Positions 9,901 through 23,500 of a DNA stretch of 64,000 nt are shown here, piece by piece. This DNA comes from Siphonodentalium dalli (Eukaryota; Mollusca; Scaphopoda; Gadilida; Siphonodentaliidae): contig CP136066.1 in NCBI GenBank assembly GCA_032622095.1, forward strand, positions 231,700,961 to 231,764,960. Reading direction: 5' to 3'. The notes under the pieces are model-generated. The model did not search any database, was not told the origin of the DNA, and worked only from the letters and a program-made list of their open reading frames with translations. Numbering within the stretch: the first letter of the stretch is position 1; every line of letters starts with the position of its first letter. Position numbers and translations under genes: made by a program.

Positions 9901-12900
9901 ACCAAACGCATCAGTGGGTCACGTGAATAAACTCTGTGTAACTATTTACGACAGACTCTCTTTGATGTTTTCCGACCAAGTAGCAGATACAATGTACCAC
10001 TGATAGAAACAACTCGCACTGTATGCAAGTATTAAACACACCTTTCTGATCATCTGATGTGCATACATGTACTGCATGTAAGGATTATTTAATAACTTGC
10101 TGTTAATTACACTGAAAGTTGGCAGGTAATCAATTCTGCTATTTAAAACTTTCCGGGATTGAAACAAAATAAGTCGGAAATAGGTGACTTGAAACTACAT
10201 TACAAGTTAGTGATTTTGGTAATATGGACAAGTTGTCACTGAAAAATAATGATCATCTATGAAGAGAAATAAGAGGGGATGAAAATACAATAGGTTTTAT
10301 TGAAATGGCAAGTATTTATTCCATAAAACGATCTCTTGTCAACACCTGGAAAATTTCGTCGGCAGTGATGAATAGAATGGCATAAAATGTGTAACCTCAG
10401 GCCCAATCTACACCAGAGATATTCAGGGGAAGATTGGAACAAAACATGTTTATTCCTGCATATCCAAGAACAGTCAGTAACATTGTTCTGGTCACATGTA
10501 ATTTGTAAATAAAGGTATCAGATGTTACTGTTGCATTGTGGGCTGGTATCTGCATGGACTACATGTATGTAAGAGGAATAACTCTAAACCCATGGCCATA
10601 GTCTAATACATTGAATTTTCACACTGGAGCACATACTAGAGCTAGAAAATATCTTTAACACCTAATACATGACATAATAGTTCAGCAAGCTGCATAATAT
10701 ATTACCAGTTAGCATGTATAAAAGCATGCCAATTTTATAATACATGTTAAAAGGGTATTTTATCACTTTCAAATGGCCGGTTAAAAAAAAAAAAAAAGTG
10801 TAAAAAAAAAAAAAACCCTGCCTGCCTACCTGGAAAATTTTCCCCATGTTATCGGAAACAGACATGTTTTTTTTTTTGGCCTAAATACTACGATTCTCAC
10901 AAACATTTACTACATCTGTCTGTCGGTCTGTCCATCAAACTACTACTAAATAATACGATTCTCACAAACATTTACTACATCTGTCTGTCGGTCTGTCCAT
11001 CAAACTACTACTAAATAATACGATTCTCACAAACATTTACTACATCTGTCTGTCTGTCTGTCCATCAAACTACTACTAAATACTACGATTCTCACAAACA
11101 TTTACTACATCTGTCTGTCTGTCTGTCCATCAAACTACTACTAAATACTACGATTCTCACAAACATTTACTACATCTGTCTGTCTGTCTGTCCATCAAAC
11201 TACTACTAAATACTACGATTCTCACAAACATTTACTACATCTGTCTGTATGTCTGTCTGTCCATCAAACTACTACTAAATACTACGATTCTCACAAACAT
11301 TTACTACATCTGTCTGTCTGTCTGTCCATCAAACTACTACTAAATACTACGATTCTCACAAACATTTACTACATCTGTCTGTCTGTCTGTCTGTCTGTCC
11401 ATCAAACTACTACTAAATACTACGATTCTCACAAACATTTACTACATCTGTCTGTCTGTCTGTCCATCAAACTACTAAATACTACGATTCTCACAAACAT
11501 TTACTACATCTGTCTGTCTGTCTGTCCATCAAACTACTAAATACTACGATTCTCACAAACATTTACTACATCTGTCTGTCTGTCTGTCTGTCCATCAAAC
11601 TACTACTAAATACTACGATTCTCACAAACATTTACTACATCTGTCTGTCTGTCTGTCCATCAAACTACTAAATACTACGATTCTCACAAACATTTACTAC
11701 ATCTGTCTGTCTGTCTGTCCATCAAACTACTACTAAATACTACGATTCTCACAAACATTTACTACATCTGTCTGTCTGTCTGTCCATCAAACTACTACTA
11801 AATACTACGATTCTCACAAACATTTACTACATCTGTCTGTCTGTCTGTCCATCAAACTACTACTAAATACTACGATTCTCACAAACATTTACTACATCTG
11901 TCTGTCGGTCTGTCCATCAAACTACTACTAAATACTACGATTCTCACAACCATTTACTACATCTGTCTGTCTGTCTGTCCATCAAACTACTACTAAATAC
12001 TACGATTCTCACAAACATTTACTACATCTGTCTGACAGACGTCCATCAAACTACTAAATACTACGATTCTCACAAACATTTACTACATCTGTCTGTCTGT
12101 CTGTCCATCAAACTACTACTAAATACTACGATTCTCACAAACATTTACTACATCTGTCTGTCTGTCTGTCCATCAAACTACTACTAAATACTACGATTCT
12201 CACAAACATTTACTACATCTGTCTGTCTGTCTGTCCATCAAACTACTACTAAATACTACGATTCTCACAAACATTTACTACATCTGTCTGTCTGTCCATC
12301 AAACTACTACTAAATACTACGATTCTCACAAACATTTACTACATCTGTCTGTCTGTCTGTCTGTCCATCAAACTACTACTAAATACTACGATTCTCACAA
12401 ACATTTACTACATCTGTCTGTCTGTCTGTCCATCAAACTACTAAATACTACGATTCTCACAAACATTTACTACATCTGTCTGTATGTCCATCAAACTACT
12501 AAATACTACGATTCTCACAAACATTTACTACATCTGTCTGTCGGTCTGTCTGTCCATCAAACTACTACTAAATACTACGATTCTCACAAACATTTACTAC
12601 ATCTGTCTGTCTGTCCATCAAACTACTACTAAATACTACGATTCTCACAAACATTTACTACATCTGTCTGTCAGTCTGTCTGTCCATCAAACTACTACTA
12701 AATACTACGATTCTCACAAACATTTACTACATCTGTCTGTCTGTCTGTCTGTCCATCAAACTACTACTAAATACTACGATTCTCACAAACATTTACTACA
12801 TCTGTCTGTCTGTCTGTCTGTCTGTCCATCAAACTACTACTAAATACTACGATTCTCACAAACATTTACTACATCTGTCTGTCTGTCTGTCCATCAAACT

Positions 12901-13129
12901 ACTACTAAATACTACGATTCTCACAAACATTTACTACATCTGTCTGTCTGTCTGTCCATCAAACTACTACTAAATACTACGATTCTCACAAACATTTACT
13001 ACATCTGTCTGTCTGTCTGTCCATCAAACTACTACTAAATACTACGATTCTCACAAACATTTACTACATCTGTCTGTCTGTCCATCAAACTACTACTAAA
13101 TACTACGATTCTCACAAACATTTACTACA

Positions 13130-13163
<34 letters not shown>

Positions 13164-16100
13164 CATCAAACTACTACTAAATACTACGATTCTCACAAAC
13201 ATTTACTAGATCTGTCTGTTGGTCTGTCTGTCCGTCAAACTACTACTAAATACTACGATTCTCACAAACATTTACTACATCTGTCTGTCTGTCTGTCCAT
13301 CAAACTACTACTAAATACTACGATTCTCACAAACATTTACTACATATGTCTGTCTGTCTGTCCATCAAACTACTACTAAATACTACGATTCTCACAAACA
13401 TTTACTACATCTGTCTGTCTGTCCATCAAACTACTACTAAATACTACGATTCTCACTAACATTTACTACATCTGTCTGTCTGTCTGTCCTGTCCATCAAA
13501 CTACTACTAAATACTACGATTCTCACAAACATTTACTACATCTGTCTGTCTGTCTGTCCATCAAACTACTACTAAATACTACGATTCTCACAAACATTTA
13601 CTACATCTGTCTGTCTGTCTGTCCATCAAACTACTACTAAATACTATGATTCTCACAAACATTTACTACATCTGTCTGTCGGTCTGTCCATCAAACTACT
13701 AAATACTACGATTCTCACAAACATTTACTACATCTGTCTGTCTGTCTGTCCATCAAACTACTAAATACTACGATTCTCACAAACATTTACTACATCTGTC
13801 TGTCTGTCTGTCTGTCCATCAAACTACTACTAAATACTACGATTCTCACAAACATTTACTACATCTGTCTGTCTGTCTGTCCATCAAACTACTACTAAAT
13901 ACTACGATTCTCACAAACATTTACTACATCTGTCTGTCTGTCTGTCCATCAAACTACTACTAAATACTATGATTCTCACAAACATTTACTACATCTGTCT
14001 GTCGGTCTGTCCATCAAACTACTAAATACTACGATTCTCACAAACATTTACTACATCTGTCTGTATGTCTGTCCATCAAACTACTAAATACTACGATTCT
14101 CACAAACATTTACTACATCTGTCTGTCTGTCTGTCCATCAAACTACTACTAAATACTACGATTCTCACAAACATTTACTACATCTGTCTGTCGGTCTGTC
14201 CATCAAACTACTACTAAATACTACGATTCTCACAAACATTTACTACATCTGTCTGTCTGTCTGTCCATCAAACTACTACTAAATACTACGATTCTCACAA
14301 ACATTTACTACATCTGTCTGTCTGTCTGTCTGTCTGTCTGTCCATCAAACTACTACTAAATACTACGATTCTCACAAACATTTACTACATCTGTCTCTGT
14401 CCATCAAACTACTACTAAATACTACGATTCTCACAAACATTTACTACATCTGTCTGTCTGTCTGTCCATCAAACTACTACTAAATACTACGATTCTCACA
14501 AACATTTACTACATCTGTCTGTCTGTCTGTCAATCAAACTACTACTAAATACTACGATTCTCACAAACATTTACTACATCTGTCTGTCTGTCTGTCCATC
14601 AAACTACTACTAAATACTACGATTCTCACAAACATTTACTACATCTGTCTGTCTGTCTGTCTGTCCATCAAACTACTACTAAATACTACGATTCTCACAA
14701 ACATTTACTACATCTGTCTGTCTGTCTGTCTGTCCATCAAACTACTACTAAATACTACGATTCTCACAAACATTTACTACATCTGTCTGTCTGTCTGTCC
14801 ATCAAACTACTAAATACTACGATTCTCACAAACATTTACTACATCTGTCTGTCTGTCTGTCCATCAAACTACTACTAAATACTACGATTCTCACAAACAT
14901 TTACTACATCTGTCTGTCTGTCTGTCCATCAAACTACTACTAAATACTACGATTCTCACAAACATTTACTACATCTGTCTGTCTGTCTGTCCATCAAACT
15001 ACTACTAAATACTACGATTCTCACCAACATTTACTACATCTGTCTGTCTGTCTGTCCATCAAACTACTACTAAATACTACGATTCTCACAAACATTTACT
15101 ACATCTGTCTGTCTGTCTGTCCATCAAACTACTACTAAATACTACGATTCTCACAAACATTTACTACATCTGTCTGTCTGTCTGTCCATCAAACTACTAA
15201 ATACTACGATTCTCACAAACATTTACTACATCTGTCTGTCTGTCTGTCCATCAAACTACTACTAAATACTACGATTCTCACAAACATTTACTACATCTGT
15301 CTGTCTGTCTGTCCATCAAACTACTACTAAATACTACGATTCTCACAAACATTTACTACATCTGTCTGTCTGTCTGTCCATCAAACTACTACTAAATACT
15401 ACGATTCTCACCAACATTTACTACATCTGTCTGTCTGTCTGTCCATCAAACTACTACTAAATACTACGATTCTCACAAACATTTACTACATCTGTCTGTC
15501 TGTCTGTCCATCAAACTACTAAATACTACGATTCTCACAAACATTTACTACATCTGTCTGTCTGTCTGTCAATCAAACTACTACTAAATACTACGATTCT
15601 CACAAACATTTACTACATCTGTCTGTCTGTCTGTCCATCAAACTACTACTAAATACTACGATTCTCACAAACATTTACTACATCTGTCTGTCTGTCTGTC
15701 CATCAAACTACTACTAAATACTACGATTCTCACAAACATTTACTACATCTGTCTGTCTGTCTGTCCATCAAACTACTACTAAATACTACGATTCTCACAA
15801 ACATTTACTACATCTGTCTGTCTGTCTGTCCATCAAACTACTACTAAATACTACGATTCTCACAAACATTTACTACATCTGTCTGTCTGTCTGTCCATCA
15901 AACTACTACTAAATACTACGATTCTCACAAACATTTACTACATCTGTCTGTCTGTCTGTCCATCAAACTACTACTAAATACTACGATTCTCACCAACATT
16001 TACTACATCTGTCTGTCTGTCTGTCCATCAAACTACTACTAAATACTACGATTCTCACAAACATTTACTACATCTGTCTGTCTGTCTGTCCATCAAACTA

Positions 16101-17550
16101 CTAAATACTACGATTCTCACAAACATTTACTACATCTGTCTGTCTGTCCATCAAACTACTACTAAATACTACGATTCTCACAAACATTTACTACATCTGT
16201 CTGTCTGTCTGTCCATCAAACTACTACTAAATACTACGATTCTCACAAACATTTACTACATCTGTCTGTCTGTCTGTCCATCAAACTACTACTAAATACT
16301 ACGATTCTCACAAACATTTACTACATCTGTCTGTCTGTCTGTCCATCAAACTACTAAATACTACGATTCTCACAAACATTTACTACATCTGTCTGTCTGT
16401 CTGTCAATCAAACTACTACTAAATACTACGATTCTCACAAACATTTACTACATCTGTCTGTCTGTCTGTCCATCAAACTACTACTAAATACTACGATTCT
16501 CACAAACATTTACTACATCTGTCTGTCTGTCTGTCCATCAAACTACTACTAAATACTACGATTCTCACAAACATTTACTACATCTGTCTGTCTGTCTGTC
16601 CATCAAACTACTACTAAATACTACGATTCTCACAAACATTTACTACATCTGTCTGTCTGTCTGTCCATCAAACTACTACTAAATACTACGATTCTCACAA
16701 ACATTTACTACATATGTCTGTCTGTCTGTCCATCAAACTACTACTAAATACTACGATTCTCACAAACATTTACTACATCTGTCTGTCTGTCTGTCCATCA
16801 AACTACTACTAAATACTACGATTCTCACCAACATTTACTACATCTGTCTGTCTGTCTGTCCATCAAACTACTACTAAATACTACGATTCTCACAAACATT
16901 TACTACATCTGTCTGTCTGTCTGTCCATCAAACTACTAAATACTACGATTCTCACAAACATTTACTACATCTGTCTGTCTGTCCATCAAACTACTACTAA
17001 ATACTACGATTCTCACAAACATTTACTACATCTGTCTGTCTGTCTGTCCATCAAACTACTACTAAATACTACGATTCTCACAAACATTTACTACATCTGT
17101 CTGTCTGTCTGTCCATCAAACTACTAAATACTACGATTCTCACAAACATTTACTACATCTGTCTGTCTGTCTGTCCATCAAACTACTACTAAATACTACG
17201 ATTCTCACAAACATTTACTACATCTGTCTGTCTGTCTGTCCATCAAACTACTACTAAATACTACGATTCTCACAAACATTTACTACATCTGTCTGTCTGT
17301 CTGTCCATCAAACTACTACTAAATACTACGATTCTCACAAACATTTACTACATCTGTCTGTCTGTCTGTCTGTCCATCAAACTACTAAATACTACGATTC
17401 TCACAAACATTTACTACATCTGTCTGTCTGTCTGTCTGTCTGTCCATCAAACTACTAAATACTACGATTCTCACAAACATTTACTACATCTGTCTGTCTG
17501 TCTGTCCATCAAACTACTAAATACTACGATTCTCACAAACATTTACTACA

Positions 17551-17592
<42 letters not shown>

Positions 17593-20500
17593 GCTAGGCT
17601 TGAACATAAACCAATCATAAAAAAGTTTTATTTTTTTTACAATTTTGAGGAAAAAGTTGTAGGAGGGGTTCGCAAAACAGATTATTTAATTGCTGTTACC
17701 TTAGTTACCTTGGTTACCTTAGTTACCTTAGTTACCTTAGTTGAATGCTACGTTCTTTCAGTGGAAAACGTGTCTGGGTACTAGCCTATCTGTTTAGTTT
17801 ACTGTGATAAGTATATACTGTGTCTATATGTGGAATTTTCATTTGTTGCAGCATGACAATACAAGATCAGTGTTTGTTGGGAATCTACAATTCAGTAAGT
17901 AATAACCAAGTTTTATTGACCATTACAGTCACAACTTATTTCCCTAGCATAACGAAACGAGGTTCCATAGCAGAAGAACAGATGAGTTTTATCGGGGCAT
18001 ATTTACCTGAGATATCCATAATTCACAAATGCCTGAACCGATTCTTAAAATTCCATTGCCAATCGATCGAGTAAAAGCTATGTTTTCCAATTATAATTCT
18101 AGGATAAACTGTTTTTAAATATATACACGTACATGTATAAATTAAATTTCGGCATCGTCATGAATTCACACAACACAGCAAACACCAAGGCATCATAAAA
18201 CTACACGAGAATTTGGGCGGTTTCGGAGGAGTCCGGCTTCTCCCATTGACGACCTTTACATCACTACCACGAATCTTATTATTTTATTTGGGTGGTTTCG
18301 GAGGAGTCCGGCTTCTCCCATTGACGACCTTTACATCACTACCACGAATCTTATTATTTTATTTGGGTGGTTTCGGAGGAGTCCGGCTTCTCCCATTGAC
18401 GACCTTTACATCACTACCACGAATCTTATTATTTTATTTGGGTGGTTTCGGAGGAGTCCGGCTTCTCCCATTGACGACCTTTACATCACTACCACGAATC
18501 TTATTATTTTATTTGGGCGGTTTCGGAGGAGTCCGGCTTCTCCCATTGACGACCTTTACATCACTACCACGAATCTTATTATTTTATTTGGGCGGTTTCG
18601 GAGGAGTCCGGCTTCTCCCATTGACGACCTTTACATCACTACCACGAATCTTATTATTTTATTTGGGCGGTTTCGGAGGAGTCTGGCTTCTCCTATTGAC
18701 GACCTTTACATCACTACCACGAATCTTATTATTTTATTTGGGCGGTTTCGGAGGAGTCTGGCTTCTCCTATTGACGACCTTTACATCACTACCACGAATC
18801 TTATTATTTTATTTGGGTGGTTTCGGAGAAGTCCGGCTTCTCCCATTGACGACCTTTACATCACTACCACGAATCTTATTATTTTATTTGGGCGGTTTCG
18901 GAGGAGTCCGGCTTCTCCCATTGACGACCTTTACATCACTACCACGAATCTTATTATTTTATTTGGGTGGTTTCGGAGGAGTCCGGCTTCTCCCATTGAC
19001 GACCTTTACATCACTACCACGAATCTTATTATTTTATTTGGGTGGTTTCGGAGGAGTCCGGCTTCTCCCATTGACGACCTTTACATCACTACCACGAATC
19101 TTATTATTTTATTTGGGTGGTTTCGGAGGAGTCCGGCTTCTCCCATTGACGACCTTTACATCACTACCACGAATCTTATTATTTTATTTGGGCGGTTTCG
19201 GAGGAGTCCGGCTTCTCCCATTGACGACCTTTACATCACTACCACGAATCTTATTATTTTATTTGGGCGGTTTCGGAGGAGTCCGGCTTCTCCCATTGAC
19301 GACCTTTACATCACTACCACGAATCTTATTATTTGATTTGGGCGGTTTCGGAGGAGTCCGGCTTCTCCCATTGACGACCTTTACATCACTACCACGAATC
19401 TTATTATTTTATTTGGGCGGTTTCGGAGGAGTCCGGCTTCTCCCATTGACGACCTTTACATCACTACCACGAATCTTATTATTTTATTTGGGCGGTTTCG
19501 GAGGAGTCTGGCTTCTCCTATTGACGACCTTTACATCACTACCACGAATCTTATTATTTTATTTGGGTGGTTTCGGAGGAGTCCGGCTTCTCCCATTGAC
19601 GACCTTTACATCACTACCACGAATCTTATTATTTTATTTGGGTGGTTTCGGAGGAGTCCGGCTTCTCCCATTGACGACCTTTACATCACTACCACGAATC
19701 TTATTATTTTATTTGGGTGGTTTCGGAGGAGTCCGGCTTCTCCCATTGACGACCTTTACATCACTACCACGAATCTTATTATTTTATTTGGGCGGTTTCG
19801 GAGGAGTCCGGCTTCTCCCATTGATGACCTTTACATCACTACCACGAATCTTATTATTTTATTTGGGCGGTTTCGGAGGAGTCCGGCTTCTCCCATTGAC
19901 GACCTTTACATCACTACCACGAATCTTATTATTTGATTTGGGCGGTTTCGGAGGAGTCCGGCTTCTCCCATTGACGACCTTTACATCACTACCACGAATC
20001 TTATTATTTTATTTGGGCGGTTTCGGAGGAGTCCGGCTTCTCCCATTGACGACCTTTACATCACTACCACGAATCTTATTATTTTATTTGGGCGGTTTCG
20101 GAGGAGTCTGGCTTCTCCTATTGACGACCTTTACATCACTACCACGAATCTTATTATTTTATTTGGGCGGTTTCGGAGGAGTCTGGCTTCTCCTATTGAC
20201 GACCTTTACATCACTACCACGAATCTTATTATTTTATTTGGGTGGTTTCGGAGGAGTCTGGCTTCTCCCATTGACGACCTTTACATCACTACCACGAATC
20301 TTATTATTTTATTTGGGTGGTTTCGGAGGAGTCCGGCTTCTCCCATTGACGACCTTTACATCACTACCACGAATCTTATTATTTTATTTGCAAATTAATT
20401 CCCAGCCCTTATCTATATATATTCTATGTGTTGTTGACAATTTGTGAAGGCACTGTACCCCTGGCAACCATTCTAATCTGACTACGTTTGCATATATAAG

Positions 20501-23500
20501 AGAATGCATTGGCTTAACACATTAAAAATTATAAAATTGTTAAAGAATGTAAGAAAAAATGGTAAAAAGTGTTAAAAAAAGATTTTGTTTAGGCCATTGC
20601 ATTCTCTCATATATGCGAGGCGACCTATGGTCGACTCGCATATATAAGAGAATGCATTGGCACAGGGCATAACTGTAACCATCACAATGTGGTCAAGGAG
20701 CCGGTTCCAATGATATCCATATTTGTATGGTTCTATTGAGACAGACCGAAGATATTTTAGGCTGTTGAAGCTTTATTTGGCCGGTTTTGGCCGGTTTGTT
20801 GGGTAAAGGGTTAAGTTCCCAGAGAAATTCCGCTTCCCCTGGCCACCATTCTAATCTGGTTACGTTTTCACCATTATAGAGTGACCTGTACTAGGAACCA
20901 TGTACCCTGTCTGTTCAACCACTAGCGAGCCACCCCCTTACCATTAATGGTTAAACTTTTGGTAAACCTATTAACAATTGTTATTTTCAGACATTGAGGA
21001 GGATGAAGTACGTAATCACTTTGAAGAGTGCGGGGAAATAAGCAACATAAGGATCATACGAGATAATCAAACTGGCATCGGAAAAGGCTTCTGTTATGTT
21101 GCATTCGAGGTGAGTTTCATACGAGATAATCAAACTGGCATCGGAAAAGGCTTCTGTTCAGGCTTCGCGCTGGCCCAAAATTCCCAGGTGCCAACACTGT
21201 TGCCAATTGCATTATTTTTAGAGCCACTTTATACTTTCTGTTGCCAATTTTTTCCGACCAGTATCTTTTGGTGCCACTTTTGAACATAGCGTGATATTTA
21301 AGTATAATTTGAAAGGTAGTACACGTACCTTTGGTTAGCTCGTGTTTCCGAATAAGATCTTTCTTCATGATGCTACAACAACCAGATACGAACATGTTTA
21401 TAACATTCGCAGCACGGATTATAGAACCGAACAGAACGTGTTTGTCACCATCGAATGATAGACATTCGCGAGATATTTTCCACTCATATCGGAATTTTCG
21501 TTTTGGCGAACTTGCAACTTTTTGTGGCGTTCTCGTGACATTGGACAATAGTATGTTGCTCGGTTTAGGTGGTGTAGCACACGTCGATGTTAAATCAACC
21601 ACTGTATTAGAAGGAAGGAAGTTGCGTGTCTGATGCATTGTTGCTGAAATCTAACTTGCGCTTATGATTCATGTTTGCTGTATGTCACAGTTTGTCGGCC
21701 GAAATCTAATAAGTGGGAAAAGGTGCACCAGAACAAATCTTGGTTCGATAATGAATGTCGAGAAGCAAGAAATTACTTCAAGCATCAATACGATTTGAAC
21801 AAATCTGATTATAACAAGGCAATTTTGAAAGACGCCAGTGTAAAATACAGACAAGTGATGGATAAAAAAATCAAACAATCACGTGAGTCTGAAATAGCCG
21901 AGCTCAGGGAACTATGTAAGAATTCGGGGGAAGTCTTTCTGGGACAAACTCGACTCAATGTGCGCTGATAAGCAGCCCAAAAAGAGGCAAACGAAAATAA
22001 ATATTGAAACCTTTGGAGAATATTTTAAGATGCTAAATGATAAAATAGACGACTCTGATATGTGTGACATTGTAGATATGGAGTTTGACGAGAACGACGA
22101 GTTATATCTAAATAACCCCATATCCGAGGAAAAAATTTATAGTGCCATAGGGAAGCTGAAAAATTGCAAGGCCAGAGGTACTGATCAAATAATTAACGAA
22201 TATATTAAGGCTTCAGTAAATGAGATGATGCCCATATACGTTCGTCTTTTCAACCTGATCCTAAATAGTGGATTATTTCCCCAAGATTGAGCAGTTGGTC
22301 TAATACAGCCCATTTATAAGGGGTCAGGTGATCCAAATATGCCAGACTCTTACCGAGGTATCACACTTTTGAGCTGTTTAGCAAAACTTTTTACCTCCGT
22401 TTTAAATAACCGATTGACCTCATTTGCAGAGGATATTGATTTAATTAGTAAGTCACAAACCGGATTTCGCAAAAGCCACTCCACTGTTGATAATATATTT
22501 ATACTACATGCATTGATAAATATATATCTTCAGAGCGGACGGAAACTATACTGTACGTTTATTGATTTCCGCAAAGCTTTTGATACTGTTTGGAGAGATG
22601 CGCTATGGCTCAAATTGCTGAGATCAGATATAAACGGTAAGATTTTGCGGGTAATAAGAAGCATGTATACGAATATTAAATTATGCGTGAAAAATTGTGT
22701 AACTCACAGTCAGACTTTTTCGTGAGCAAGGTAGGTTTATTTCAAGGTGAAACAATGTCACCTTTCTTATTTTCACTATTTGTGAGCAATTTACAGTGCT
22801 TTTTGAATGATTGTGTCATAGAAAATCTGAATTTTATAAACGAAAAATATTTTGAGCATTTAGGATGTTACATCGATATACTGTGCCTATTATATGCGGA
22901 TGACACTGTCATTTTATCAGATTCAGAGGATAATATGAATCGCGCACTTTTAGCCTTCGCAGATTACGCTGAAGCTTGGAAACTTGAGGTGAACATTAAT
23001 AAGACCAAAACAATCATCTTCGCGAACAAGTTACCAAGAAATTTTCCTATGTTCACATACAGAGGGCAGGAAATACAAATTGTAAAAGAATTAAAATACC
23101 TTGGGAGATTTTGTCAGTCTATAAAGAGTACCACAAATACTGCGACAAAGGCAATGTATGGTTTATTGAACAAAATTCGCAAACTCAAGGTACCTATCGA
23201 TATTTCGCTGAAACTATTTGATTGTATGATTCTGTCAATTATGCTATACGGAAGTGAGGTCTGGTGTTTCGAAAGAATACAGGCCCTAGAGACGCTCCAC
23301 CTTAAGTTTTGTAAAAAAAGTCAGTCATCGCTAAGCAAAACAGCGTTAAGATACATAAAAAGTAAACTGATTGAAAATTATGAACGTAATCTTTTCGTCT
23401 GAAGTCGTCCTCATCTACCAGAGCTATATTCTACAGCAACATAAAGAACTCGATTAAAATGAATCGATATCTAGTATATTTGCCAGCCCATTTATCTAAC

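Noticed and set aside
12484-12843. 119-residue frame
   Set aside because: Lies wholly in the ~62-bp minisatellite and encodes its repeat.
8310-17591. CRISPR-like array
   Set aside because: Units are contiguous without unique spacers, in a eukaryotic intron; it is a minisatellite.
18213-20447. 744-residue open frame as a protein gene
   Set aside because: It is a 75-bp minisatellite inside an RBM34 intron; openness follows from unit length and sequence uniformity.
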